Positions 33,387 through 42,490 are shown, numbered from the stretch's first letter. The stretch is 64,000 nucleotides of DNA from Streptomyces sp. NBC_00683 (GCF_036226745.1 NZ_CP109013.1:6944001-7008000), one strand, 5' to 3'. Notes: generated from the sequence alone by a model not told the origin. Program-made: numbers and translations.

Positions 33387-34328
33387 ATGAGCAACGCGAC
33401 CCCTCCCGGCTGGTACCCGGACGCGAGTACCACCGGCTTCGAGCGCTGGTGGGACGGCACGGCCTGGACCGGGCACACCCGGCCGTCCGCCGTCGCGCAG
33501 CCCGTCGCGTTCCAGCAGCAGTTCGCACCGCAGGCTCCGGCCCTCGCCCCCGGCGGCGGCCGGACCACCCGGGTCGTCGCGGTCGCGCTGGCGGTCCTGG
33601 TGATCGCCGGCGCGGCCGTCACCGGAATCGTGGTGCTGGGCGAGGACGACGGGACCGGCACGCAGGCAGGCCCCGGGCCCAGCAGCTCCGCACCGGCGAC
33701 CGGTGCCACCGACACCCCGAGCACGGACACCCCGTCGGCCGACGACGCCCCCGCGGACGACCCGAAGCTGCTCGTCGACCAGCTCAACGGGATCACCCTG
33801 CCGGTCCCCGAGGGCTGGGAGAAGCCGGAGAGCACGCTCGACGACGCGACCACGATGCGTACGGTCGAGTCCTACACCTGCCCCGGCGATTCCGGCAGTT
33901 ACTGCTACCACGGCACGGTCACCGTCCGCACCGCGAGCGGCACCGACGTCACCTCCGCCGAGGCTCCGGCCAAACAGGACATCAAGACCGCCGCCGACAA
34001 GGCCTACGGCGAGAACTTCGTCGGGGACCCGGTCCACGGCGGCATCACGGCGCAGAAGGAACTGGCGTCCAGGTCCGTGACCGTGGCCGGGCGGACCGGA
34101 TATCTGGTGCGCCGGCAGGTCACCACGGGCAAGGGCCCCGGCGGATTCGTGCAGTCGCTCGTCTTCCCCTCGGCGGTGGGCAGCGAGACGCCGGTCATCG
34201 TCCGCTTCGCGTTCGACGCCGGCCAGGGCAAGCTGCCGGTCTCCCTCATGGACACCATCACCCGGGGCATCCGCCCGCTCGGTGACAGCGCCACCGGCGG
34301 AGGCGTCGGCAGCTCGGTCGGACCCTGA
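33387..34328 (+). CDS. DUF2510-domain membrane protein
   Basis: A 313-residue protein from ATG 33387. The DUF2510 module [19 protein letters not shown] opens the protein, followed by a Pro/Ala-rich linker, one membrane helix ([22 protein letters not shown], residues ~63-84), a Thr/Ser/Asp-rich linker and an external domain of about 190 residues. The topology resembles small envelope sensors or lipoprotein-like proteins; no enzyme motif is seen. TAGAGT at 33373-33378 is a candidate -10 box that would give a leaderless mRNA. Confidence 0.85.
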   Translation: MSNATPPGWYPDASTTGFERWWDGTAWTGHTRPSAVAQPVAFQQQFAPQAPALAPGGGRTTRVVAVALAVLVIAGAAVTGIVVLGEDDGTGTQAGPGPSSSAPATGATDTPSTDTPSADDAPADDPKLLVDQLNGITLPVPEGWEKPESTLDDATTMRTVESYTCPGDSGSYCYHGTVTVRTASGTDVTSAEAPAKQDIKTAADKAYGENFVGDPVHGGITAQKELASRSVTVAGRTGYLVRRQVTTGKGPGGFVQSLVFPSAVGSETPVIVRFAFDAGQGKLPVSLMDTITRGIRPLGDSATGGGVGSSVGP

Positions 34329-34349
34329 CCCCGCTCCGGGCAAACGACC

Positions 34350-35552
34350 CTAGAGGAACGTACGGCCCTCGCCCCGGTACGTCGGCACGGTCGCCGTGAT
34401 CCGGTCGCCCTCGATCAGCTGCAGTTCGTCGAAGCGCTCGCACAGCTCACCGGCCTTGGCGTGCCGGAACCACACCTTGTCCCCGATCAGCAGATCGTCG
34501 GCGGGCGAGCCGAGCAACGGCGTCTGCACCTCTCCCGGACCCTCCTGCGGGTCGTAGCGAAGCCCCTCGGGCAGGTACGGGACCGGCAGCCGGTCCGCGC
34601 CCGCGGCCCCGGACGCCGGATAGCCGCCACCCAGCACCGTCACCACGCCCACACCCGGCCGCCGTACCACGGGCTGTGCGAACAGGGCGGCCGGACGGCC
34701 CGTGAACGAGGTGTAGTTGTCGAACAGCCGCGGTACGTACAGCCCCGAACCGGCCGCGATCTCGGTCACCGCCGACTCCGCCGCGGTGTGCTGCACACTG
34801 CCGGTGCCGCCCCCGTTCACGAACTCCAGGTCCGGCGTCACCGCCCGGACGGCCCGCACGACCTCCGCCCGCCGCGCCGCCAGCTCCTTGCGGGCCGTGG
34901 CCTGCATCAGGCGGACCGCACGCGACCGCAGCGGCCGGCCGGCAACCGAGTCCCCGACTCCCGCGACATGGCCCTCGTACGCCATCAGCCCCACCAGCCG
35001 GAAGCCCGGCCTACGGGCCACCGAGCGGGCCAGCTCGGCGAGTTGGGCCGGCGAGCGCAGGGGGGAGCGCAGCGCGCCGATCCTGACCCGGCCGCCGAGC
35101 ATCCGCAGCGAGGTGTCCAGCTCCAGGCAGACCCGGATCTCCTCGGTGCCGCCGGCCCGTGCCGCGTCGATCAGCTCCAGCTGCGCGTGGTCGTCCACCA
35201 TCACGGTCACGGCCGCCGACAGCTTGGGATCGGCCGCCAGCTCGGCGTACGCGGACCGGTCGGCCGACGGATAGGCCAGCAGTACGTCGTCGAAACCGGC
35301 CCGGGCCAGCCACAGCGACTCCGCGAGGGTGAACGACATGATCCCGGCGAACCCCGGACGCGCGAGTACCCGCTCCAGCAGAGCGCGGCAGCGCACCGAC
35401 TTGCTCGCCACCCGGACGGGTTTCCCGGCCGCCCGGCGCACGAGGTCGTCGGCGTTGGCGTCGAAAGCCTCCAGATCCACCACGGCCACAGGGGCGTCGA
35501 GATGGGCGGTGGCCCGGTTGTAACGGGTCCGGTCAGCGGCGCGGGCAGTCAT
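34350..35552 (-). CDS. PLP-dependent amino-acid deaminase/aldolase (alanine-racemase N-terminal fold)
   Basis: A 400-residue protein from ATG 35552. The PLP-binding Lys lies in PVRVASKSVRCRALLERVL near residue 48; LVGLMAYEGHVAG and FVNGGGTGSVQHT continue the barrel; the C-terminal DSD1-like domain (VTVLGGGYPASGAAGADRL, then LLIGDKVWFRHAKAGE) resembles D-threonine aldolase and D-serine dehydratase. The substrate is probably a D-hydroxy amino acid. A further 32 codons are open upstream but without support. The next gene is divergent. Confidence 0.88.
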   Translation of the reverse strand: MTARAADRTRYNRATAHLDAPVAVVDLEAFDANADDLVRRAAGKPVRVASKSVRCRALLERVLARPGFAGIMSFTLAESLWLARAGFDDVLLAYPSADRSAYAELAADPKLSAAVTVMVDDHAQLELIDAARAGGTEEIRVCLELDTSLRMLGGRVRIGALRSPLRSPAQLAELARSVARRPGFRLVGLMAYEGHVAGVGDSVAGRPLRSRAVRLMQATARKELAARRAEVVRAVRAVTPDLEFVNGGGTGSVQHTAAESAVTEIAAGSGLYVPRLFDNYTSFTGRPAALFAQPVVRRPGVGVVTVLGGGYPASGAAGADRLPVPYLPEGLRYDPQEGPGEVQTPLLGSPADDLLIGDKVWFRHAKAGELCERFDELQLIEGDRITATVPTYRGEGRTFL

Positions 35553-35736
35553 GGCCGCAGCTTGCCAGACGGTCGTACCACTGGGTAGGGGGACGTTCGG
35601 TGCAGATCCCCCGCACCCCCGGTCCTGTGCCCACGGGGCGTCCTCCACCCCGTAGAGTGACGGTCACGCGGATGACCGACGGCCGGTCCGGAACTGTGAT
35701 CCGCAGGCGGTACGGGGACGTGAACCAGGGGGCCGG

Positions 35737-37119
35737 ATGAGTACCGAAGCGCAGCGCGCTCCTGTGCCGCCCCGCCCGACCACCCCACCGCCCGTCCCCG
35801 CCCAGCCCCCGGCCCCGCCCGCAGCCCCCGCACCGCGCACGGGCGCGCAGCCCACGCAGGCTCCCGCGGCTCCGGCCGCACCGCGCACGGGTGCGCAGGC
35901 CCCCGCTGCTCCCCGCACGGGCGTGCAGGCCCCGGCGGCTCCCGCCGCACCGCGCACCGGTGCGCAGCCCACGCAGACCCCCGCGCCTCCGGCCGCACCG
36001 CACCCCGGTGCGCAGCCTCTGCAGGCTCCCGCTGCTCCCCGCACGGGCGCGCAGCCCACGCAGACCCCCGCGCCTCCGGCCGCACTGCACCCCGGTGCGC
36101 AGCCCCCGCAGGCCCCCGCACCGCGCCCGCAGGCCCCCGCGGACGACGCGCCCCCGCCCGTGGAGACGACCACCCAGCTGCGCATCGTGCCGCCCGCCCC
36201 CCTTGCCGCGCCTCCTCCTCCTCCGCCCGCGACCAGGCGGAGGCCCGTCGGCGCGGTGGACCTCACCCCGCGCCCCGGAGCCACCCCCGCCCCGCCGGGC
36301 GCGTACTACGCGTACGCCGAGACGCCCGTCGAGACCACCACCCGCCTGCGCCCCATAAAGACCCGGAACCCGGCCAGGGCCGCGGCCGCCGTGGCCTGTG
36401 TCGTGCTCGGTCTCGGGCTGATCGGCGGCGCGGTCACCGGCACCTGGCTCACGGGGGACTCCGCGGCCGAGCCCGGAGCCGGTACCGCGTACACGGTCGG
36501 CCGCTCCGCCTGGCACAGCGTCCCCGTCGACACCCTCTTCCCCCGCACCCTCAAGGGCGACGGGGCGGGACCGGGGGCCACCGACCGGGTCTGGACCCGC
36601 GTCGCCGTCGCCACCGACAGCGGCTGCGCGGCGGGCCTGGACCCCCTGCTCCTCAAGACGCTCCGCCCGGTCGGCTGCGAACGCATGGTGCGGGCCACCT
36701 ACACCGACGCGACGCGCAGCAGTGTCACGACGGTGGGCATGGTCTTCACGGAGGCGGACAGCGAAGGGATGCGCGCGCTCGGCAGCCGGTTCACCGGCCA
36801 GCACCTCGACGTGCGGGCCGACCTGATGCCCCGTACCTATCCCGCCAAGGGCACAGCCGCGGCGGCCTTCGGTGACAAGCAGCGTGCCAGCTGGACGGTC
36901 AACGTACTGACCGAGGTGCCCGTCGTCGTGTTCGCCGTCTCCGGTTTCGCCGACGGCCGTGCGGTCGCCGAGCCGCAGCCCGCATCCGTCGCCATGGCCG
37001 CAGGCGCCACGACGGCAGTCGCCCAGGCCGGACTGGGCCACGAGGCGAAGGGCATCGCCGACCGGGTGGAGCGCACGCTGCGCAGGACCGTCACCGACCT
37101 CACGGAGAAGCCGGAATGA
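35737..37119 (+). CDS. Pro/Ala-rich single-pass membrane protein coupled to mycosin gene
   Basis: A 460-residue protein from ATG 35737. Residues ~8-140 are low-complexity Pro-Ala-Gln repeats with units such as PRTGAQPTQ and PHPGAQPLQ. One membrane helix (AAAVACVVLGLGLIGGAVTG) lies near residues 215-235, and an external domain of about 220 residues follows, with two Cys in SGCAAGLDPLLLKTLRPVGC. The cytoplasmic tail resembles the disordered arms of envelope-machine components. It overlaps the following serine protease gene by ATGA, so the two products are made together and may act together. Confidence 0.8.
   Translation: MSTEAQRAPVPPRPTTPPPVPAQPPAPPAAPAPRTGAQPTQAPAAPAAPRTGAQAPAAPRTGVQAPAAPAAPRTGAQPTQTPAPPAAPHPGAQPLQAPAAPRTGAQPTQTPAPPAALHPGAQPPQAPAPRPQAPADDAPPPVETTTQLRIVPPAPLAAPPPPPPATRRRPVGAVDLTPRPGATPAPPGAYYAYAETPVETTTRLRPIKTRNPARAAAAVACVVLGLGLIGGAVTGTWLTGDSAAEPGAGTAYTVGRSAWHSVPVDTLFPRTLKGDGAGPGATDRVWTRVAVATDSGCAAGLDPLLLKTLRPVGCERMVRATYTDATRSSVTTVGMVFTEADSEGMRALGSRFTGQHLDVRADLMPRTYPAKGTAAAAFGDKQRASWTVNVLTEVPVVVFAVSGFADGRAVAEPQPASVAMAAGATTAVAQAGLGHEAKGIADRVERTLRRTVTDLTEKPE
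35830..36130 (+). repeat. Imperfect coding tandem repeats in the Pro-rich gene
   Basis: Degenerate repeats encode PxTGAQxxQAPAxPAA-type units. The best pair is about 87 bp apart (starting near 35962 and 36049) and almost identical for over 50 bp. Such repeats can change copy number by slippage or recombination. Confidence 0.8.
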
Positions 37120-38333
37120 CCCGCCCCCGCCGGCTCCGCGCGTTCGCCGCGGTGACCCTCGCCACCGCGTTCGCGGTACTGCCCGCAGTACCCGCCCAGG
37201 CCGACGCCCTCCGGGACCAGCAATGGGCCCTGGAGGCACTCCACACCGACCGGGCCTGGCAGACCACGAAGGGGAAGGGCATCACCGTCGCCGTCCTGGA
37301 CACCGGAGTCGACGGCAGCCACCCCGACCTCCAGGGCCAAGTGCTCCCGGGCAAGGACCTCATCGGCTTCGGCGCCGGACAGGGCGACCGGGCCTGGGCC
37401 GTCCACGGCACCGCGATGGCCGGCATCGTCGCAGGCCACGGCAACGGGCCCGGGCGGAGCGACGGCGTACTCGGAGTCGCTCCGGAAGTGAAGATCCTGC
37501 CCGTGCGGGTCATCCTCGAGTCCAACGACGCGTCCCGCGCCAAGGCCCGTCAGTCGCGCGGCACCGCCCTCGCCGACGGCATCCGCTGGGCAACCGACCA
37601 CGGTGCCGACGTCATCAACCTCTCCCTCGGCGACGACAGCAAGTCCGCGCACCCCGAACCCGGTGAGGACGCGGCCGTCCAGTACGCCCTGAGCAAGGGT
37701 GTCTCCGTCGTCGCCTCCGCCGGAAACAGCGGTGAGAAGGGCAACGGCGTCTCCTACCCCGCCGCCTACCCCGGTGTGATCGCCGTCGCCGCCGTCGACA
37801 AGTACGGGACCCACGCCGCGTTCTCCACCAGCCGCTGGTACGCCACCGTCAGCGCGCCGGGTGTCGACATCGTCGTCGCCAACCCCGACCGCCACTACTA
37901 CATCGAGTGGGGCACCTCGGCCGCCTCGGCGTTCGTCTCCGGAGCCGTCGCCCTCGTACGCGCCGCCCACCCCGGGCTGTCGCCCGCCCAGCTCAAGACG
38001 CTGCTCGCGGACACCGCCCGCAACTCCCCGGCAGGCGGCCGCGACGACGCCCGGGGCTACGGGCTGGTCGATCCCGCCGCCGCGATCGAGGCCGGGGAGA
38101 AGCTCCGCCCCGACAACCTGGGCGCCAAGTCCGCCCCGGCCGGTTATGGCAAGCAGTACTTCGGATCCGGCCCCGACCCGAAGGCCGAGGACGACGGGCC
38201 TGCCGGCTGGCTGGCCCCGTCCGCCGGGGCGCTCGGCGCCGCGCTGCTGGCCCTGGCCGTGGTCCTGTGGCGCGGCAGGAGAGCCCACCCGGGTGGAGGC
38301 AGCACCCTCGCCGGCGTCAGCCGGTGGCGCTGA
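37116..38333 (+). CDS. Mycosin-type subtilisin-like serine protease (S8), membrane anchored
   Basis: A 405-residue protein from ATG 37116. It has a signal peptide (RRLRAFAAVTLATAFAVLPA, cleavage after AQA), then a subtilisin domain with the Asp motif VAVLDTGVDGSHPDL near residue 60, the His motif VHGTAMAGIVAGHG near residue 95 and the Ser motif GTSAASAFVSGAVAL near residue 268. A C-terminal membrane helix with basic stop (GALGAALLALAVVLWRGRR) anchors it outside the cell. This is the plan of mycosins, the proteases of type VII secretion, but no ESX genes are in the window. Its 3' end overlaps the convergent gene by 17 bp. Confidence 0.9.
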   Translation: MTRPRRLRAFAAVTLATAFAVLPAVPAQADALRDQQWALEALHTDRAWQTTKGKGITVAVLDTGVDGSHPDLQGQVLPGKDLIGFGAGQGDRAWAVHGTAMAGIVAGHGNGPGRSDGVLGVAPEVKILPVRVILESNDASRAKARQSRGTALADGIRWATDHGADVINLSLGDDSKSAHPEPGEDAAVQYALSKGVSVVASAGNSGEKGNGVSYPAAYPGVIAVAAVDKYGTHAAFSTSRWYATVSAPGVDIVVANPDRHYYIEWGTSAASAFVSGAVALVRAAHPGLSPAQLKTLLADTARNSPAGGRDDARGYGLVDPAAAIEAGEKLRPDNLGAKSAPAGYGKQYFGSGPDPKAEDDGPAGWLAPSAGALGAALLALAVVLWRGRRAHPGGGSTLAGVSRWR

Positions 38334-39219
38334 CCCCTGCGGTCACACCGACAGCGGCCTTCGCCACCGACTCGACGAGGGCGACACCGGCCTCCTTCGT
38401 CGCGTGCCCCCGCGACAGGACGGCCACCAGGTAGGTGTTGCCGCCGCTCTCCACCCGCCCGATGCTGTTGATGTCCCACAGACCGGTCGTCGTGCGGGGC
38501 ATCCAGCCGTTCTTCAGCGCCGCGCCGCTGCCCGCAGCCGACACCCCCCACCGCTGGTCCGCCTGGACCTCGCCCATCAGCTCCGTCAGGTACGCGCGCG
38601 AGCTCGCCGACAGCTCCGAATCCGTACCGAACACCGCCTTCAGCAGACGTACCTGGTCGGTGGCCGTGGTCTGCGTCAGCCCCCACGCATGCGCGGCAGT
38701 CGTCCCGGACAGGCCCAGCCGCTCGTTCGCCGCGTCCAGCCCCTCGGCGCCGCCGACCGTCTTCAGTAGCTCGGTGGCCGAGGTGTTGTCGCTGCGCCGG
38801 ATCATGGCCTCCGCCCACGCGTGCTCGGCGCCGTTCAGCTCCCGCCCCTCGTCCTGGGCGAGGAGCAGCAGGGCCGCCAGGATGTCGACCTTGACGATGC
38901 TCGCGGTGTCGTACGCCCCGTCCCCGTACACCGCGCCCGCCCCGCTCGCCGTGTCCAGCACCGCAACCGAGACGTCGGCACCGCCGGTCAGGGGCGCCAG
39001 CGCGTCGGCCAGCTCCGCGTCGAGATCCACCTCGGGCTCCTCGCTCGTGCTCGCCGCGGCCGACGGGCTCGATGCGGACGATACGGATGCCACGGCGGCG
39101 GGCGCACGATCCGGCGAGCGACCCACCAGATACGCGCCCCCGGCGGCGGAACCCGCCAGCAGCACGACGGCCGTCACGGATGCGGACAGCGCGGACCTGC
39201 GGATTCTGTGGCGGGACAT
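38317..39219 (-). CDS. Class A beta-lactamase-like serine hydrolase, membrane anchored
   Basis: A 300-residue protein from ATG 39219. An N-terminal signal anchor (VTAVVLLAGSAAGGAYLVG) and Ser/Ala linker are followed by a penicillin-interacting domain with Ser-x-x-Lys in TASIVKVDIL near residue 107, Ser-Asp-Asn in RRSDNTSATELL near residue 142 and a Lys-Asn-Gly box (ALKNGWMPR) in place of Lys-Thr-Gly. The Glu166 loop of true class A enzymes is not evident. It may be a D,D-peptidase-like or weak beta-lactamase enzyme; resistance should not be assumed. Confidence 0.85.
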   Translation of the reverse strand: MSRHRIRRSALSASVTAVVLLAGSAAGGAYLVGRSPDRAPAAVASVSSASSPSAAASTSEEPEVDLDAELADALAPLTGGADVSVAVLDTASGAGAVYGDGAYDTASIVKVDILAALLLLAQDEGRELNGAEHAWAEAMIRRSDNTSATELLKTVGGAEGLDAANERLGLSGTTAAHAWGLTQTTATDQVRLLKAVFGTDSELSASSRAYLTELMGEVQADQRWGVSAAGSGAALKNGWMPRTTTGLWDINSIGRVESGGNTYLVAVLSRGHATKEAGVALVESVAKAAVGVTAGVSATG

Positions 39220-39305
39220 GATCCGGACGCTAGGAACCGCAGCTGGCAGCAGCCTGTGCCCGACCTGTCGCCCGGATGAGAGAACCGGTCCACTACGCTC
39301 GTCGT

Positions 39306-40034
39306 GTGGCGCTCAAGAACATTCCGGACCCCGGTTTCTCCGACGACGACGGCACGGCCGCCCCCGAACTGACGGCGGCGCTCGCCGCGTGGGCGGAGGA
39401 CCGGACGGCCGTCGGCCCGGTCCTGGCCGCGCTCCGCGGCGCCAGGCTCCTCGTCCCGGTCGTCGCCGTCCTCGGCGAGGTCGAGGAGGACGAGAACGGG
39501 CTGCGTCGCGAGAAGACCAGCGACATGGCCGTGCCGACCCTGCAGGCCGGTGACAGGCGCGCCCTGCCCGCCTTCACCTCCACCGCCTCGCTGGCCCGCT
39601 GGGACCCGCAGGCCCGCCCCGTCGCCGTACCCCTGCACCAGGCCCTGCAGGCAGCCGCCCACGAGAACGCGGACACGGTGGTCCTGGACCTCGCGGGGCC
39701 CGTCGCCTTCGAACTGACCGGCCCGGCGCTGCTCGCCCTGGCCGAGAACCGCAGCAGCACGGACCCGCTCGACGACCCGGCCGTGGTCGCCGCGGTACGG
39801 GAGGCGGTCGCCGCCGAACCTGCGGTGATCCGCGCCCACCTGGGCCCGGGACAGGCCGACGGCACCCTCGCCCTGGTCCTCCGCCCGGACGCGGTGGTGG
39901 CCGAAGCCGCCCGGCGGGTCGCCGACGCGCTGTCGGCCAGCGAGGTCCTGCGCGCGAGGCTGGTGCGCGGTATCGACCTCGCACTCCTGCCTGCCGGGGC
40001 CGAGGCACCCGGCGAGCCCCTCTTCACCCGCTGA
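39306..40034 (+). CDS. SseB-family N-terminal domain protein
   Basis: A 242-residue protein from GTG 39306 (VALKNIPDPGFSDDDG). The SseB N-terminal domain covers about residues 20-130 (RGARLLVPVVAVLGEVEED, then AFTSTASLARWDP) and is followed by a second alpha/beta region. Its function in actinobacteria is not established. TACGCT at 39294-39299 ends 6 bases before the start with no Shine-Dalgarno sequence, so the transcript is probably leaderless. ATG 39276 is a less likely upstream start. Confidence 0.82.
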   Translation: MALKNIPDPGFSDDDGTAAPELTAALAAWAEDRTAVGPVLAALRGARLLVPVVAVLGEVEEDENGLRREKTSDMAVPTLQAGDRRALPAFTSTASLARWDPQARPVAVPLHQALQAAAHENADTVVLDLAGPVAFELTGPALLALAENRSSTDPLDDPAVVAAVREAVAAEPAVIRAHLGPGQADGTLALVLRPDAVVAEAARRVADALSASEVLRARLVRGIDLALLPAGAEAPGEPLFTR

Positions 40035-40043
40035 CACACGCGA

Positions 40044-40074
40044 GAGCCCGCCGCCTGTCGCAGGCAGCGGGCTC
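40044..40074. terminator. Bidirectional hairpin terminator
   Basis: GAGCCCGCCGCCTG (40044-40057) pairs with CAGGCAGCGGGCTC (40061-40074) with one mismatch and a TCG loop. It separates the convergent SseB and DUF1844 genes. Confidence 0.75.
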
Positions 40075-40096
40075 GTAGGTGTGCGGTGCGGAGGGG

Positions 40097-40459
40097 TCAG
40101 CCGTAGACAGGGCCCGTGTACTTCTCGCCGGGGCCCTGGCCGGGCTCGTCCGGTACGAGCGAGGCCTCACGGAAGGCCAGCTGGAGCGACTTCAGGCCGT
40201 CGCGCAGCGGCGAGGCGTGGAAGGTGCTGATCTCGGTGGTGCTCGCGTCGAGCAGACCGGCCAGTGCCTGGACCAGCTTGCGGGCCTCGTCCAGGTCCTT
40301 GTGCTGCTCGCCCTCCTCGGTCAGACCGAGCTTCACGGCGGCCGCGCTCATCAGATTGACGGCGACGGTCACGATCACCTCGACCGCGGGGACCTCCGCG
40401 ATGTCGCGGGCCATGTCGTCGAAGCCGGGGTTCTCGGTGCTGGGGGTCGCGTCACTCAT
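40097..40459 (-). CDS. DUF1844 family protein
   Basis: A 120-residue protein from ATG 40459 (MSDATPSTENPGFDDMA). The DUF1844 core (AVEVIVTVAVNLMSAAAVKL, residues ~24-43, then HKDLDEARKLVQALAGLL) is conserved directly upstream of infC in streptomycetes. It is predicted to be soluble and helical, and no function is known. It is divergent from infC; the 410-bp gap between them holds the infC promoter and leader. Confidence 0.85.
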   Translation of the reverse strand: MSDATPSTENPGFDDMARDIAEVPAVEVIVTVAVNLMSAAAVKLGLTEEGEQHKDLDEARKLVQALAGLLDASTTEISTFHASPLRDGLKSLQLAFREASLVPDEPGQGPGEKYTGPVYG

Positions 40460-40544
40460 GCCCCACACGATAAGGCCACGTCCGTACGGCTCTGTCCGTG
40501 GGAGCACCTGGGGGAGCACCTGCGAGGCGGCGCGGGGCCGCGCG

Positions 40545-40574
40545 TTAGCCGCCGCCCCGCGAAGCTGCTAACCT
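40545..40574 (+). promoter_or_regulatory. Candidate promoter of infC-rpmI-rplT
   Basis: TAACCT (40569-40574) is a good -10 box; TTAGCC (40545-40550) at 18 bp is a weak -35. Transcription from here would give a leader of nearly 290 bases before infC. In the rest of 40460-40869 I see only the leader hairpins and a direct repeat of GGAGCACCTG near 40501-40522. Confidence 0.35.
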
Positions 40575-40754
40575 TGTGTAACGACCGGCCGGACACCTAT
40601 GTGCTCGGCCCACAAGTGGAGGCTCCGATCTCCCACCTGACCGTCCTCACGGACGGCGGGTCACCGGTCAGGTAGCGACCATCGTTCCGTACGGACGATG
40701 GAGCTGCTCGATGCGCCCCGCGGTTGACCGCGCGGTGTTCCGGTATTTCCTGGA

Positions 40755-40786
40755 GCCCCGCCTGTGTCCCGTCCGGGGCATTTTTA
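40755..40786 (+). terminator. Attenuator-like terminator in the infC leader
   Basis: GCCCCG (40755-40760) pairs with CGGGGC (40774-40779) and is followed by ATTTTTA, a T run that is rare in this GC-rich DNA. It lies 84 bases before the infC start on the coding strand. infC-rpmI-rplT leaders are attenuated by free L20 in Firmicutes; an analogous device is inferred here. Confidence 0.6.
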
Positions 40787-40869
40787 CTTTCCCGGCTCGG
40801 TTGGTCTTACGAAACAGACGCTACGCGGCTGTCCGCCAGGCGGTCGCGTGGCGCTACCGAGGAGGATCC

Positions 40870-41544
40870 ATCAGCGCCGAGCCCCGCATCAACGACCGGA
40901 TTCGCGTTCCCGAGGTGCGACTTGTCGGTCCCAGCGGCGAGCAGGTCGGGATTGTTCCGCTTGCCAAGGCCCTGGAACTTGCACAGGAGTACGACCTCGA
41001 CCTGGTCGAGGTGGCGGCGACAGCCCGTCCCCCCGTGTGCAAGCTCATGGACTACGGAAAGTTCAAGTACGAGTCGGCCATGAAGGCCCGTGAGGCGCGC
41101 AAGAACCAGGCGCACACGGTCATCAAGGAAATGAAGCTCCGGCCGAAGATCGACCCGCACGACTATGACACCAAGAAGGGTCACGTCGTCCGGTTCCTCA
41201 AGCAGGGGGACAAGGTCAAGATCACGATCATGTTCCGTGGTCGTGAGCAGTCCCGTCCCGAGCTGGGTTTCCGACTGCTCCAGCGTCTCGCTTCGGATGT
41301 CGAGGACCTCGGCTTCATCGAGTCCAACCCGAAGCAGGACGGCCGGAACATGATCATGGTTCTGGGCCCGCACAAGAAGAAGACCGAAGCCATGGCCGAG
41401 GCCCGTGAGGCCCAGGCCGCCCGTAAGGCGGAGCGTCAGGGTTACGCCCACGACGCCGAGCCCGAGGGTGAAGCCGCTGAGGCTCCGGCCGCAGCTGCCG
41501 AGGCTCCGGCCGAGACACCTGCAGAAACACCTTCCGAGGCGTGA
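40870..41544 (+). CDS. infC: Translation initiation factor IF-3, AUC start codon
   Basis: A 224-residue protein. The start is ATC 40870, five bases after a strong GAGGAGG: the family N-terminus ([19 protein letters not shown]) begins exactly there, and rare start codons are the rule for infC because IF-3 itself discriminates against them, giving autoregulation. The IF-3 N-domain (residues ~5-75) and C-domain ([18 protein letters not shown] onward) are complete; a Glu/Ala/Pro-rich tail of about 40 residues is typical of actinobacteria. An open frame upstream from 40711 is ruled out by the leader hairpin and conservation. Confidence 0.95.
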   Translation: MSAEPRINDRIRVPEVRLVGPSGEQVGIVPLAKALELAQEYDLDLVEVAATARPPVCKLMDYGKFKYESAMKAREARKNQAHTVIKEMKLRPKIDPHDYDTKKGHVVRFLKQGDKVKITIMFRGREQSRPELGFRLLQRLASDVEDLGFIESNPKQDGRNMIMVLGPHKKKTEAMAEAREAQAARKAERQGYAHDAEPEGEAAEAPAAAAEAPAETPAETPSEA

Positions 41545-41664
41545 CCTCTGGGGGCTGCCATCCAGGCGCCCCCAGGTCCCTCGGGAGCCACCCAAAGATC
41601 TGACGCCCCTGCAGTCCGGTGCCCGCACCGAGAGGGGCGCCACTGACGAGGAGAGAACGGCGCG

Positions 41665-41859
41665 ATGCCGAAGAACAAGACGCACAGCGGTGCCAGCAAG
41701 CGCTTCAAGATCACCGGCTCCGGCAAGGTGCTCCGTGAGAAGGCCGGCAAGCGCCACCTGCTCGAGCACAAGTCGTCCAAGAAGACCCGCTCGCTGACCG
41801 GCACGGTCGTCGTGGCTCCGGCCGACGTCAAGAAGGTCAAGAAGCTTCTCGGCAAGTGA
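41665..41859 (+). CDS. rpmI: 50S ribosomal protein bL35
   Basis: A 64-residue basic protein from ATG 41665 with the family start [20 protein letters not shown] and the Lys-rich core. It is a component of the large ribosomal subunit, in the conserved infC-rpmI-rplT operon. Confidence 0.97.
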   Translation: MPKNKTHSGASKRFKITGSGKVLREKAGKRHLLEHKSSKKTRSLTGTVVVAPADVKKVKKLLGK

Positions 41860-41965
41860 GGACGCGGCCTCCGGTGAACCCGGAGGCGCGACCTCGATCC
41901 GACCGGGACCAATTCGTTTCCGGGCCGTGTGAGTCCAACCACGGCCCCGCTGTAAGGAGTCAAAA

Positions 41966-42349
41966 GTGGCACGCGTCAAGCGGGCAGTAAACGCCCACAA
42001 GAAGCGCCGGGCGATCCTCGAGGCCGCCAAGGGTTACCGCGGTCAGCGTTCGCGCCTGTACCGCAAGGCCAAGGAGCAGGTCACCCACTCCCTGGTCTAC
42101 AACTACAACGACCGCAAGAAGCGCAAGGGCGACTTCCGTCGGCTCTGGATCCAGCGCATCAACGCCGCTGCCCGCCAGAACGGCATGACGTACAACCGCC
42201 TCATCCAGGGTCTGAACGCCGCCAACATCGAGGTGGACCGCAAGATCCTGGCCGAGCTCGCGGTCAACGACGCCAACGCGTTCGCCGCCCTCGTCGAGGT
42301 CGCTCAGAAGGCCCTTCCGAGCGACGTCAACGCCCCGAAGGCCGCCTGA
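41966..42349 (+). CDS. rplT: 50S ribosomal protein bL20
   Basis: A 127-residue protein from GTG 41966 with TAAGGAG upstream. It begins [20 protein letters not shown] and contains the [11 protein letters not shown] rRNA-binding stretch. It is needed early in large-subunit assembly and in some bacteria represses its own operon through the leader. The 105-bp gap before it holds a GCCTCCGG/CCGGAGGC hairpin that may act as a processing or pausing site. Confidence 0.97.
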   Translation: MARVKRAVNAHKKRRAILEAAKGYRGQRSRLYRKAKEQVTHSLVYNYNDRKKRKGDFRRLWIQRINAAARQNGMTYNRLIQGLNAANIEVDRKILAELAVNDANAFAALVEVAQKALPSDVNAPKAA

Positions 42350-42377
42350 CCCAGGCAGCTCTTCACAGGTGTGTGAG

Positions 42378-42412
42378 CCGGACCCGCAGGCGCAAGCCGT
42401 CTGCGGGTCCGG
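42378..42412 (+). terminator. Hairpin after rplT
   Basis: CCGGACCCGCAG (42378-42389) and CTGCGGGTCCGG (42401-42412) form a perfect 12-bp stem with an 11-base loop. It is a probable terminator of the infC operon. Confidence 0.7.
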
Positions 42413-42445
42413 TGCGTTGCAGGACGCTGTGCGTACGTAGTCATC

Positions 42446-42490
42446 CGTACGCAGAGAAACGTACGCAGAGAAGCAGAGATACGCAGAGAG
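42446..42490 (+). repeat. Three short direct repeats before the RNA methyltransferase gene
   Basis: CGTACGCAGAGAA at 42446-42458 and 42460-42472, and TACGCAGAGAG at 42480-42490. The last copy is about 14 bases before the start codon and may include the ribosome-binding site. This purine-rich array is unlike the surrounding sequence. Confidence 0.75.

Noticed and set aside
35962..36100. The 87-bp near-repeat in the Pro-rich gene as a noncoding repeat element
   Set aside because: It stays in frame and encodes the same Pro/Ala/Gln units, so it is a coding repeat.
38317..39219. Antibiotic-resistance beta-lactamase
   Set aside because: The Lys-Thr-Gly box reads Lys-Asn-Gly, the Glu166 loop is not evident and the protein is membrane anchored; only fold similarity is supported.
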